A stretch of DNA of 20,996 bases from an uncultured Bacilli bacterium (GCA_934087515.1 CAKOIY010000011.1:1-20996), one strand, 5' to 3'. Positions 7,677 to 15,100 are shown, counted from the first letter of the stretch. Program-made: numbers and translations. The notes: generated by a model not told the origin, from the sequence alone.

Positions 7677-7705
7677 ATGTCCCAACCTTTCTTTTCTTCA
7701 TTTAA

Positions 7706-8456
7706 TCATAAATATAATTTATTGTTTTTTCTACTAGAACATACCTTCTTCATTTTTCTTCCTGCTATAAAGCTCAATAGTTTATTATAATGTCTGGCTT
7801 TATTAGGACAAACAGCTATACAGTGCATGCATGAAATACATTGATCTTTATTCGTGATTTTTGGATTGTCTAATGATATAGCACCTGTTGGGCATTCTTT
7901 TGCACATAAGCCGCAAGATGTACACTTTCTACTTACAGAAGGTTTAAGTGGTACTCCTCCGTATTGCACATAAGGTCTGTGTCCTGGAAACTGAGGTGTT
8001 TCATATCTCTCACAATGTATGATTTCAGAAGTAAACTCCAATAATTCTTTTTCATCCTGCTGATCTGGTCGTCCTGTTCCAAACTGAGGCATTAAAGAAT
8101 GTTCTGCCACAGCCTCCATTCCTGCAATACATACAAAGCCAGATACTTCTAAAACATCTTGTAATTCTACTAATGTATCATCAATAGCACGATTTCCATA
8201 TACAACAGTTAAGACAGCCTTAGTCCCCTCTACTTTAATATCTTTAAACATTTCTGCGATAACAGAAAGAATACGTCCATCATAAGATGGCACAGTTATA
8301 ACATATATCGTCTTTCACAAAGTCCTTCTTATTCAATTCATCTGGCTGTTTGATGAGATCAATTGTCTCAAAGGTTTGTTCTGTTCCTTTCATAATTATA
8401 TCTGCAACCTTCTTAGTCCCTCCAGTTGGACTAAAAAAGATATTATATAAGGCCAT
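7706..8456 (-). pseudogene. EFR1-type flavodoxin/ferredoxin fusion, frameshifted
   Basis: The N-terminal part (8456 to about 8300) is flavodoxin-like with the FMN phosphate loop FFSPTGGTKKVADII. The second part (8293 to 7706) continues as VPSYDGRILSVI, then VVYGNRAIDDTLVELQDVLE, and two 4Fe-4S clusters: CTSCGLCAKECPTG and CISCMHCIAVCPNK. Together they match EFR1-family ferrodoxins (about 250 residues), predicted electron carriers. The frames join near 8303: one extra base in ATATGTTATAACTG would explain the shift, since removing it yields DDI followed by VITVPSYDG. So the gene is whole apart from a single-base frameshift, by mutation or sequencing error. The start at 8456 is supported by GAGGAAAG upstream. 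Confidence 0.85.
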
Positions 8457-8477
8457 AATTTCTTTCCTCATTTTCAA

Positions 8478-8506
8478 CTATTATATCATATTCACAAAAC
8501 TATGTA
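8478..8506 (-). promoter_or_regulatory. Promoter of the EFR1-type gene and traX
   Basis: TATAAT (8478-8483) lies exactly 17 bases from TATACA (8501-8506), four of six matching TTGACA, on the minus strand 21 bases before the start. Only about 32 bases remain upstream before the IS left end. Confidence 0.5.
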
Positions 8507-8538
8507 TACATCCTATACGAAGCTCCTGTTATGTTTAG

Positions 8539-8563
8539 TGTAGTGTTACAATTGATGTAAGAC
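8539..8563 (+). repeat. IS left inverted repeat
   Basis: This 25-base repeat begins TGTAGTG and ends TTGATGTAAGAC. Its partner at 9625-9649, read on the minus strand, begins TGTATAA and ends ATGATGTGAGAC, with 18 of 25 identical positions. Confidence 0.7.
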
Positions 8564-8643
8564 TTTTATATATAGTAGAAAAGCAATAAGTCTAGTAAAA
8601 TGTAATTATCAATAAACATTTTTATTAGAAAGGACTTATTACT

Positions 8644-9577
8644 ATGACAAGTATATCACATTATCCACATAGTTTAAATACTAAATATTACGCTGTTTTA
8701 TTATATAGAAATGGAAATCCTATATCTTTTGTATGTAGAAGATATAAATGTTCTAAAGCCTCTCTTATGAGATGGAATAAAAGATTTGATGGTACTAAAG
8801 ATTCTTTGGTTGATAAATCTAATAAACCTCTTACTCCACATCCTAATGCTCATATTATCTTAGATTAAAAACTATATTAGAAGGAACCCTAATATATCTC
8901 TTTGTGAATTATATGGTAAATTAAGAGTCGAAAAAGGTTATTCTAGACATGTCTGTTCTTTATTTAGAATAGTTAGAAAATCAAAATATAAAGTTAATAC
9001 TGAACACCATTCTAAATATACTCCTAAAAAGTATGATACTCCTACTGAAATTGGTATTAAATGGCAAATGGATGTTAAGGTAGTTCCAAAACAATGTTAT
9101 GTTGGCCAGATGCCTGATAAATTCTATCAATATACAGTTATTGATGAAGCTTCTCGTGAACGTTTTATTTATCCTTATAAAGAACAATCATCCTATTCAA
9201 CTATTGATTTTGTTAAAAGAGCTATTGCTTATTTCGGATATAAACCACAAATAATTCAAACAGATAACGGACAAGAATTCACTTATACAATGAAAACAGA
9301 TAAAATTCATCCTCTTGATGCTTTATTAAACGAATTAAATATTACTCATAAACTAATTAGACCACGTACACCTAGACATAATGGTAAAGCGGAAAGAAGC
9401 CACAGAAACGATCAACAAAGATTTTATTCATATTTACAATTTTACTCATATGATGATTTATTAAAACAAATGAAAGCCTATCTAGAACGTTCAAATAATA
9501 TTCCAATGCAATCATTAAATTGGTTATCTCCTCTTGAAATGAGACAAAAAATTATAGAAAAAAACAATATTCAATAA
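8644..9577 (+). pseudogene. DDE transposase (IS481/IS3-like), frameshifted
   Basis: The N-terminal helix-turn-helix part (8644-8868) shows GNPISFVCRRYKCSKASLMR and DSLVDKSNKPLTPHP, then stops. A second frame open from 8864 continues NYIRRNPNISLCELYGKLR and runs to 9577. It carries the whole rve catalytic core: Asp in WQMDVKVV (9068 onward), Asp in QTDNGQEF, and Glu in NGKAERSH. The two frames together are about 310 residues. The length 934 is one base more than a multiple of three, so a single inserted base in or near the TTAAAAAC stretch at 8865-8872 explains the break. No canonical slippery heptamer lies in the overlap, so programmed frameshifting is unlikely. An AAAGGA lies before the ATG. 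Confidence 0.85.
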
Positions 9578-9624
9578 TTACATAATAACTATATCATATT
9601 GCTTTTAATTTTTTTATAAATTTT

Positions 9625-9649
9625 GTCTCACATCATTTACAATTATACA
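9625..9649 (-). repeat. IS right inverted repeat, overlapping the tmk stop
   Basis: This is the partner of 8539-8563. Its outer bases, read on the minus strand as TGTATAA, supply the last Val codon (GTA, in part) and the TAA stop of tmk at 9643-9645. Confidence 0.7.
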
Positions 9650-10308
9650 ACCACTTTATATACTTCATCACTTATTTCCTTAATTGATTTCATTTGTCCA
9701 TCTTTAGAACAATTTATTATATCCCAAGACAAATAATCTGCTACAAATGTTGCATTATCATAAACCTTCTTCATAAAAGTTAAATCATTCTCATGAATAT
9801 CTCCTTCTACTACCTCACCATTTTCCTCTTTTCTTTTATTTCTCATCTTCGTAATTATATCCAAATCTGCTGTTAAAAAAATCACTTTGTCAGGCTTTTT
9901 TATACCTATTTTATTATATTCAAAATCCATCACATAATTTAAAAATCTTTTCTTCTCTTCATTATCCTCAATCAAAGTACTTTGATATATCAAACTTGAT
10001 GTAGTATATCTATCAAGCAAAATAGTATCCCCTTGCTCAAACTTTTTCTTTAAATCTATATTCCAAGTAATTGCTCTATCTACTGCATATAAACTATTTA
10101 CAAAATAAGGAGATAACTGATCAGGTTTTCCAAATGTTCCTTTTAAATATTCCTCTACCAGTTTTCCTTGATACGTATTATAACTAGGAAAATGATGAGA
10201 CTCCACTTTTATATTTTCATCAAGTAATCTTTGTTTTAAAAGATTAAACTGCGTTGTCTTCCCAATTCCATCACTTGAACCTTCAATTACAATTAGTTTT
10301 CCTTTCAT
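9643..10308 (-). CDS. tmk: Thymidylate kinase (dTMP kinase)
   Basis: A 221-residue P-loop kinase converting dTMP to dTDP. The Walker A loop is EGSSDGIGKTTQ (residues 9-20, numbered from the chosen start). The DR motif appears as DTILLDRYTTSSLIYQ near residue 94, and the LID region shows RNKRKEENGEVVEGDIHEND. I chose the ATG at 10308, after an AAGGGA, over one at 10338 that would lie inside dfrA. It lies 4 bases after dfrA and ends the thyA-dfrA-tmk operon. The final codons and stop come from the IS right inverted repeat, so the native C-terminus has been replaced; the loss is probably a few residues since the length is normal for the family. Confidence 0.92.
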   Translation of the reverse strand: MKGKLIVIEGSSDGIGKTTQFNLLKQRLLDENIKVESHHFPSYNTYQGKLVEEYLKGTFGKPDQLSPYFVNSLYAVDRAITWNIDLKKKFEQGDTILLDRYTTSSLIYQSTLIEDNEEKKRFLNYVMDFEYNKIGIKKPDKVIFLTADLDIITKMRNKRKEENGEVVEGDIHENDLTFMKKVYDNATFVADYLSWDIINCSKDGQMKSIKEISDEVYKVVV

Positions 10309-10312
10309 TTCT

Positions 10313-10786
10313 CTATCCCTTTCTCTTATAACAAACAAATGAATAATTTATATCATCTTTAGTATTAGCCCCTATTATCTCTTTTACATACTTAGTCTTA
10401 TCAAAAGACGGAAAATAACAATCAGCATTCTTATCCTCCATATCTATTTCAGTTAAATATAAATTATTAGCATACGGAAGAAATAATTTATAAATAGAAG
10501 CCCCTCCAATTATAAATATTTCCTTTTCATCTAAACAAAATACCTCTTTATAATCATTTATTACAGTTACATCTTTTATCTGTTTTTTATCATACGACAG
10601 AACTATATTATTCCTATTAGGAAGAACTTTCCCTATTGAATTATAGGTATTCTCACCCATAACCACAGTCTTACCCATAGTCATCTCTTTAAAATATTTT
10701 AGATCCTCTTTTATAGACCAAATTAATCTATTATTTTTACCAAGTTCCAAGTTTTTACCTACCGCAGCTATTATATTTATTATCAT
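10313..10786 (-). CDS. dfrA: Dihydrofolate reductase
   Basis: A 157-residue DHFR of standard length that reduces dihydrofolate with NADPH and regenerates the cofactor consumed by ThyA. The N-terminus IINIIAAVGKNLELGKNNRL and the following IWSIKEDLKYFKEMTMGKTV contain the substrate-binding Trp and acidic Asp. VVMGENTYNSIG follows (family pattern V-M-G-x-x-T), then IFIIGGASIYKLFLP (NADPH-binding GG near residue 92) and LTEIDMEDKNADCYFP. The ATG overlaps the thyA TGA stop as ATGA, so translation is coupled. It could equally be named folA. Confidence 0.95.
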   Translation of the reverse strand: MIINIIAAVGKNLELGKNNRLIWSIKEDLKYFKEMTMGKTVVMGENTYNSIGKVLPNRNNIVLSYDKKQIKDVTVINDYKEVFCLDEKEIFIIGGASIYKLFLPYANNLYLTEIDMEDKNADCYFPSFDKTKYVKEIIGANTKDDINYSFVCYKRKG

Positions 10787-11685
10787 TGTGATATTGGAAA
10801 AGATATTTTACCATGATGATTATATTTTCTAACCTTTATATCTTTAAGCTCCTTAGAATTATCAAACTCATAAAAATCTTTAATCTCAGGATTAAGCCAC
10901 AACTCTGGCGCCGGTAAATCTTCCAAAGTATCTCCTCTTTCAATTTGTTCTTTAATTCCTTCAACTTGGTTAACATATATATGAGCATCTTTAATGGACC
11001 AATCAATAGAACCTGGTTTTAAATTAGTACAATGTGCTATCATACTAAGCAAAACAGCATACTGAGTTACATTAAAAGGAAGCCCAAGTGGCACATCACA
11101 ACTTCTTTGATGAACTAACATATTCAGTTTACCATCTGTTACATCCCACTCACTACACCAAACACAAGAAGGTAAAACAGCAGTATCTAAAAACTCATCT
11201 TGCCATAAGCTCATAATCATTCTCCTATCAGTAGGATTATTCTTAATCTTATTAATCAAATTATCAACATGACCATATCTCTTAACAATCCAACCATAAG
11301 CAGTACCAATAGTATGAGCCCAATCCCTTCCAAAATCCTTAACAACATCTTTTTTTACAAGATTACCATCTTCATCTAAAACATTTTGAGTAGCTTTCCA
11401 TAAACCATCTTCATCTATTTCCCACTCATCCCAAATATGATTATTTCTCTCCCTAAGCCACCTAACATCATTGCTTTGAGCTTGATAAATCCAAAGCATC
11501 TCCGTAATAGCATTCTTATAAAAAACTTGCTTAGTAGTAAGCATAGGAAACTCATCACTAAGATCAAAATGAAAATTATAACTAGGTATTTTAATAGAAT
11601 TAGTACCAGTCCTATTCTCAACCTCTACCCCATCAGTTAATATCTTCTTACATAATTTTAAATATTCTTTATCAAACTTAGACAT
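10783..11685 (-). CDS. thyA: Thymidylate synthase
   Basis: A 300-residue ThyA that methylates dUMP to dTMP using methylenetetrahydrofolate. Recognisable stretches are ENRTGTNSIKIPSYNFHFDL, FPMLTTKQVFYKNAI, RDWAHTIGTAYGW (dUMP/folate site), NNPTDRRMIMSLW, the catalytic loop LPSCVWCSEWDV, and QRSCDVPLGLPFNVTQYAVL. The catalytic Cys is the one in PSCVW, where most family members read PPCH. The C-terminal region keeps DAHIYVNQVEGIKEQ. It starts with ATG behind an AGGAGG with a -10 element upstream, and leads the operon with dfrA and tmk. TGA as stop argues for the standard genetic code. Confidence 0.96.
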   Translation of the reverse strand: MSKFDKEYLKLCKKILTDGVEVENRTGTNSIKIPSYNFHFDLSDEFPMLTTKQVFYKNAITEMLWIYQAQSNDVRWLRERNNHIWDEWEIDEDGLWKATQNVLDEDGNLVKKDVVKDFGRDWAHTIGTAYGWIVKRYGHVDNLINKIKNNPTDRRMIMSLWQDEFLDTAVLPSCVWCSEWDVTDGKLNMLVHQRSCDVPLGLPFNVTQYAVLLSMIAHCTNLKPGSIDWSIKDAHIYVNQVEGIKEQIERGDTLEDLPAPELWLNPEIKDFYEFDNSKELKDIKVRKYNHHGKISFPISQ

Positions 11686-11704
11686 AACTTATCCTCCTAA
11701 AAAA

Positions 11705-11710
11705 ATTATA
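11705..11710 (-). promoter_or_regulatory. -10 element of the thyA operon
   Basis: TATAAT on the minus strand lies 20 bases before thyA. The -35 position is only TAGCAT at a 17-base spacing and overlaps the upstream terminator. The leader would be very short. Confidence 0.45.
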
Positions 11711-11711
11711 C

Positions 11712-11745
11712 AAAAAAAAAGAAATAAATGCTACATAAAAGCACT
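11712..11745 (-). terminator. Terminator after the DUF368 gene
   Basis: On the minus strand AGTGCT (11740-11745) pairs with AGCATT (11727-11732, one G-U), loop of seven, followed by a broken then solid T stretch with nine T at 11712-11720. The stem is short. Confidence 0.5.
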
Positions 11746-11760
11746 AACTTTACATAACAT

Positions 11761-12648
11761 TTATTCTTCATTACCTAACTTATTCTTAACATATTCCATT
11801 AATAAAACTATCACTCCACCTACTATAAAAGCAATTATACTAAATGTACCAAAAGACAAAGGAGCTTTAGGATCACTCAAACTAGTAGGACCCATAAAAA
11901 TAGCATATATAGAACCAATCATAAGACCAATAATAGTATATATAGTTTGACTTCTATATTTTTCAAGAGCCTTCTTAACAAGTCCAATAACAAGAAATAT
12001 ACCTGCAATAACACCAAGACCAAATATAAAAAGTATAGGAACAAATTCAAAATTCATATGAAGAGTTTCCTTAATACCATTAATAATCGGAAGATAAAGA
12101 CCAAATATCAAAAGCAAAGTTGAACCAGATATACCAGGTAAAACCATCGCAGAAATAGCAACCATTCCCGCAACAAAAGTATATAAACAAAGACCAATAT
12201 TTAAACTAGAAGCACTAATATCCAAACTACTAGAAGCACTAGGATTAAAAGAAGTAAGAAGAGATACAACAACTATTCCAATAAAAGTAAATACCAAATG
12301 TTTATAATTACCCTTCAAAATCTTAATATCATCCTTAACAATCAAAGGAATAGCAAACAAAATAAATCCCACAAACAACGAACTAACAACATAAATATGT
12401 GTCTCAAAAACCTTAGATAAAATAAGAGTAGCAAGGCACATACCAATAACCCAACCAATACCAAGTCTAACTAAAAACTTAATTGCACTCTTCTTATCAC
12501 CATCTTTACTAAAAAGAGCATTAAGACTATTAATAAACTTATCATAAAATCCCAAAATAAACGCCACAGTACCCCCAGAAACCCCAGGAACACTATCAGC
12601 AAGAGACATACAAAATCCTCTAAAACCATTAACAATAAAACTCTTCAT
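11761..12648 (-). CDS. DUF368 membrane protein (PopT-like undecaprenyl-phosphate translocase candidate)
   Basis: A 295-residue polytopic protein of family DUF368. The family signature appears twice, as expected for an internal duplication: LADSVPGVSGGTVAFILGFY (residues 16-35) and VLPGISGSTLLLIFGLY (about 168-184). About eight to ten hydrophobic segments are seen, the first being a short glycine-rich one. PopT of Staphylococcus aureus, a member of this family, was reported to recycle undecaprenyl phosphate across the membrane for cell-wall synthesis. Whether this protein does the same is inference from family. It starts with ATG behind a GGAG-type site and is followed by a terminator. Gene position next to thyA does not indicate function. 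Confidence 0.88.
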   Translation of the reverse strand: MKSFIVNGFRGFCMSLADSVPGVSGGTVAFILGFYDKFINSLNALFSKDGDKKSAIKFLVRLGIGWVIGMCLATLILSKVFETHIYVVSSLFVGFILFAIPLIVKDDIKILKGNYKHLVFTFIGIVVVSLLTSFNPSASSSLDISASSLNIGLCLYTFVAGMVAISAMVLPGISGSTLLLIFGLYLPIINGIKETLHMNFEFVPILFIFGLGVIAGIFLVIGLVKKALEKYRSQTIYTIIGLMIGSIYAIFMGPTSLSDPKAPLSFGTFSIIAFIVGGVIVLLMEYVKNKLGNEE

Positions 12649-12678
12649 AATATCATCTCCAATACAAAATATTCTACC

Positions 12679-12684
12679 ATTATA
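12679..12684 (-). promoter_or_regulatory. Candidate -10 upstream of the DUF368 gene
   Basis: TATAAT on the minus strand lies about 31 bases before the start; a second -10-like TAGAAT follows it. No convincing -35 was found. Confidence 0.3.
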
Positions 12685-12734
12685 AATATATTTTTACCAC
12701 TAATTTTTATTAATTATCATAGTTTTTTCAAAAA

Positions 12735-13107
12735 TTACTTTCTAACTTTACATTTAACACTATCTAAACCATTAACCAAAGGTATACAATCACCATTCTC
12801 ATCAAACAATAAAATCTTATTCTCAGAATAAGGAAAAACAGAAACACTATATCTTCCAGCAATTAAATTATCATAATTATTAACAGACATATACTCATAA
12901 ATCTCATAATAACCAAAATCTTCACCATAACCAATTAACAACTTATAAACCAAATCATTTTCACAATTTTTATTTAAACCACACTTACAAATCTTCCATT
13001 TTTCAGGAATTAATATCTTATTAATACTTCCCATATCTCGCTCTATCACATTCACTAGTTATTGCATTCCAACCAACTGCCTTTACATCATCATTATTAT
13101 TTTCCAT
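12735..13107 (-). pseudogene. Broken small gene of unknown family
   Basis: A proper start lies at 13107: ATG, preceded by GGAGG with 7-base spacing (13115-13119) and a TATAAT at 13129-13134. It encodes MENNNDDVKAVGWNAITSEC and ends at TAA (13021-13023) after 28 residues. A +1 frame, whose first possible start is a GTG at 13055 with no ribosome binding site, runs on to 12735 for 106 residues including ILIPEKWKICKCGL, YGEDFGYYEIYEYMS and RYSVSVFPYSENKILLFDEN. Together they read like one 120-130-residue protein with a frameshift between about 13055 and 13021. I do not recognise the family with confidence; GWNAITSE resembles openings seen in several immunity-type or suppressor-of-fused-like proteins, which is too little to assign. 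Confidence 0.5.
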
Positions 13108-13128
13108 AAACTTACCTCCAATAAACTA

Positions 13129-13134
13129 ATTATA
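13129..13134 (-). promoter_or_regulatory. -10 element of the broken gene at 12735-13107
   Basis: TATAAT on the minus strand lies 21 bases before the ATG at 13107, with a weak TTTTAA at -35 distance 17 (13152-13157). It supports 13107 as the original start. Confidence 0.4.
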
Positions 13135-13165
13135 CCCTAAAACAAATTATTTTAAAATGAGAATC

Positions 13166-13192
13166 AAAAAAAGACCAACAAAAAGTTAGTCT
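13166..13192 (-). terminator. Terminator after the GNAT gene
   Basis: On the minus strand AGACTAAC (13185-13192) and GTTGGTCT (13172-13179) form an 8-bp stem with one G-U pair around TTTTT, followed by seven T at 13166-13172. A strong Rho-independent terminator. Confidence 0.85.
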
Positions 13193-13204
13193 AACAATAA
13201 ATAA

Positions 13205-13573
13205 TCAAACAATTATTCTCTTCATAGGATAAAACCTCAAACCACTTATACACTGTTCAGAATCAGTATCAAAAAAACCTAAATGCTTATAAACCTCATG
13301 AGCATAAGGCGACGAATTAACAGTAAAATAACCATCTTTATTTAATTCAAGTACCATATTAAAAAGATTTCTACCAATTCCGCGTCTATGATAATCACCA
13401 TCAAAAGCCCCATAAAACTCTCTAGCACTTACCCATGAATCATCCTCAATAGTCCTCTTAAACTCATTTATACCTTCTTCAGTATAATCTGGAGCCTCAT
13501 ATTCTAAAAAAACTCTCCATACCAATTCCAAAGCATCAGGAATTTCTATTTTATAGATTTTTCTATACTTCAC
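13205..13573 (-). CDS. GNAT-like acetyltransferase with an internal gap
   Basis: A 122-residue protein that reads as a GNAT N-acetyltransferase but is shorter than usual (about 145-160). The N-terminus IPDALELVWRVFLEYEAPDY and the C-terminal acceptor-side block TVNSSPYAHEVYKHLGFFDT and ISGLRFYPMKR are normal. The acetyl-CoA loop is YHRRGIGRNLF. Between FYGAFDG and DYHRRGIG the family normally has one or two beta strands of about 22-25 residues (of the kind LVGVIA...SLFFV), which are absent here without loss of frame. The central sheet is thus incomplete and activity is doubtful. The start is GTG at 13573. It follows the methyltransferase gene by 28 bases and is closed by a strong terminator. 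Confidence 0.75.
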   Translation of the reverse strand: MKYRKIYKIEIPDALELVWRVFLEYEAPDYTEEGINEFKRTIEDDSWVSAREFYGAFDGDYHRRGIGRNLFNMVLELNKDGYFTVNSSPYAHEVYKHLGFFDTDSEQCISGLRFYPMKRIIV

Positions 13574-13601
13574 CTTAAATCACCAACTTTACAAACAACT
13601 T

Positions 13602-14780
13602 TTATTTACAATCAAAAACACACAAACACTCAGCATGCTTAGTACAAGGAAACATATTAAATCCTTTAATACTAATAACATCATAATTACCCAAAAGTTC
13701 TATATCTCTCTTTAACGTACTAGGATTACAAGAAACATAAATAAGTCTCTTAGCCCGCATAGAATTTATATTACTAATAACCTCCCTACTAAGACCACTT
13801 CTCGGAGGATCCACCACTACTGTATCAAAACTATCCGAAATAACCGAAGCATCTCCTAAAATAACCTCATAATTATCTATATTATTAATCTTAATATTCT
13901 TCCTAGCACATCTAACAGATTCAGGATTAACCTCAACTCCTACTACTCTATCACAAACATCCGAAACATATATTCCAATCGAAGCAATACCACAATATAA
14001 ATCCAAAAGATTATTTCCTAAAACATTCTTCTTAATCTCATCATACAAATGATAACAACACTCACTATTAACCTGAAAAAAAGCTTTATGATTAACAACA
14101 TATTTAACATTTCCAAGTGAAGAAACAATAAAACTATCACCATAAACCAATTCATCATTAACATAAATAGATATAAGACTATTACATTCCTTAAGAACCT
14201 CTAAATCATCAAGTGAAACACTTCCTAAAACATATAAAAGAAGCCCATTATCACCTTTTCTAATAACCACTTCCTTAACATAAAGCAAATTAGTTCTAAG
14301 CAAAAAACTAATTAAACCATTAATCTCCTCATCAAGAAGCATACAACTAGAAACACAAATTAAATCATTACTAGACTCATCATAAAACCCAAGTTTACCA
14401 TTTACAACATGAAACTTAACCTTATTTCTATAATTAAATCTATCAAAATAAGTAACTCCTTTAAAAACATTTCCAAAAAGCCTCTCTAAATATCTACTTT
14501 TAAGCAAAATCTCTCTTTCATAAGAAATATGTCCAAGCACACAACCACCACATCTATTATAATAAGGACACAAAACAGAAACATGCTTATCATCACTAAA
14601 CACAAAAGAAACAACCTCTCCAACTGCATATTTCTTTAAAACTTTAACAATCCTAACCTTAACAATATCTCCACAAACAGTACCTTTAACAAAAACAGGA
14701 AAACCATCAATCTTACCAATACCATTACCATTATGATTATCATCTATTATATTAATCTCATAAATATCATTAACCTTCAT
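13602..14780 (-). CDS. 23S rRNA (uracil-5-)-methyltransferase, RlmD/RlmCD-like
   Basis: A 392-residue TrmA-superfamily enzyme, somewhat shorter than the usual roughly 450. The first 60 residues form a TRAM RNA-binding domain (GNGIGKIDGFPVFVKGTV). A 4Fe-4S-type cysteine cluster follows (CPYYNRCGGCVLGH, about residues 72-85). The SAM domain contains NLLDLYCGIASIGIYV and VGVEVNPESVRCAR; VVVDPPRSGLSRE and the catalytic cysteine YVSCNPSTLKRD follow. The end reads FNMFPCTKHAECLCVF, close to the family's MFPxTxHxE. The family makes m5U in 23S rRNA (positions 747 and 1939 in E. coli numbering); which is modified cannot be told. ATG start follows an AGAGG 7 bases away. Confidence 0.9.
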   Translation of the reverse strand: MKVNDIYEINIIDDNHNGNGIGKIDGFPVFVKGTVCGDIVKVRIVKVLKKYAVGEVVSFVFSDDKHVSVLCPYYNRCGGCVLGHISYEREILLKSRYLERLFGNVFKGVTYFDRFNYRNKVKFHVVNGKLGFYDESSNDLICVSSCMLLDEEINGLISFLLRTNLLYVKEVVIRKGDNGLLLYVLGSVSLDDLEVLKECNSLISIYVNDELVYGDSFIVSSLGNVKYVVNHKAFFQVNSECCYHLYDEIKKNVLGNNLLDLYCGIASIGIYVSDVCDRVVGVEVNPESVRCARKNIKINNIDNYEVILGDASVISDSFDTVVVDPPRSGLSREVISNINSMRAKRLIYVSCNPSTLKRDIELLGNYDVISIKGFNMFPCTKHAECLCVFDCK

Positions 14781-14798
14781 AAAAAATACCTCTATATC

Positions 14799-14829
14799 AA
14801 AAAAAGTGTATTACTTTTCGTATACACTT
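14799..14829 (-). terminator. Terminator overlapping the 3' end of rpmA
   Basis: On the minus strand AAGTGTAT (14822-14829) and ATACACTT (14804-14811) form a perfect 8-bp stem, followed by seven T at 14799-14805. The rpmA stop codon lies within the hairpin. It ends the rplU-prp-rpmA transcript. Confidence 0.8.
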
Positions 14830-15089
14830 ACTTGTTTCTTATCTCTTCCAAGTCTTTCATACTTAACTACACCATCAATCTTAGCATATAAAGTATGATC
14901 ATTTCCCATTCCAACATTTACTCCTGGATGAATTCTTGTTCCTCTTTGACGATAAATAATTGCTCCTGCTTTAGCACTTTGTCCGTCAGCAAGTTTAGCA
15001 CCTAATCTACGTCCAGCAGAATCTCTACCATTTGAAGTAGATCCACCACCTTTTTTATGAGCAAATAATTGGATATTTAATCTTAACAT
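14811..15089 (-). CDS. rpmA: 50S ribosomal protein L27 (with cleaved N-terminal extension)
   Basis: A 92-residue bL27 matching the Firmicutes form. The start MLRLNIQLF is the extension cut after Phe9 by the Prp protease in Staphylococcus aureus, exposing AHKKGGGST, which reaches the peptidyl-transferase centre. The body reads NGRDSAGRRLGAKLADGQ, YRQRGTRIHPGVNVGMG and GVVKYERLGRDKKQVSVYE. A GGAGG lies before the ATG. Prp is encoded directly upstream in the same operon, and the transcript ends inside the coding end at the terminator at 14799-14829. Initiator choice is certain because the cleavage motif is complete. Confidence 0.98.
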   Translation of the reverse strand: MLRLNIQLFAHKKGGGSTSNGRDSAGRRLGAKLADGQSAKAGAIIYRQRGTRIHPGVNVGMGNDHTLYAKIDGVVKYERLGRDKKQVSVYEK

Positions 15090-15100
15090 AAATATTCCTC

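Larger units (their letters stand above)
8539..9649 (+). mobile_element. Insertion sequence, IS481/IS3-like, with both inverted repeats
   Basis: The element is 1111 bases long and bounded by 25-base imperfect inverted repeats that both begin TGTA (18 of 25 positions match). It contains one plus-strand transposase gene, frameshifted near 8866. The left end abuts the accessory block and the right end lies inside the 3' end of tmk. No direct repeat is visible: TGTTTAG is on the left and ACCACTT on the right, suggesting rearrangement or deletion after insertion. The family assignment rests on the single-ORF HTH plus rve-type DDE layout. Confidence 0.78.

Noticed and set aside
8844..8872. Programmed frameshift in the IS transposase
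   Set aside because: The overlap between frames is only a few bases and holds no X-XXY-YYZ heptamer in the right register; a one-base insertion explains it.
8530..9660. Target-site duplication flanking the IS
   Set aside because: TGTTTAG on the left and ACCACTT on the right share no direct repeat with the inferred ends.
12735..13055. A stand-alone 106-residue gene starting with GTG
   Set aside because: It has no ribosome binding site, while the ATG at 13107 has promoter and GGAGG, so a frameshifted single gene is the better reading.
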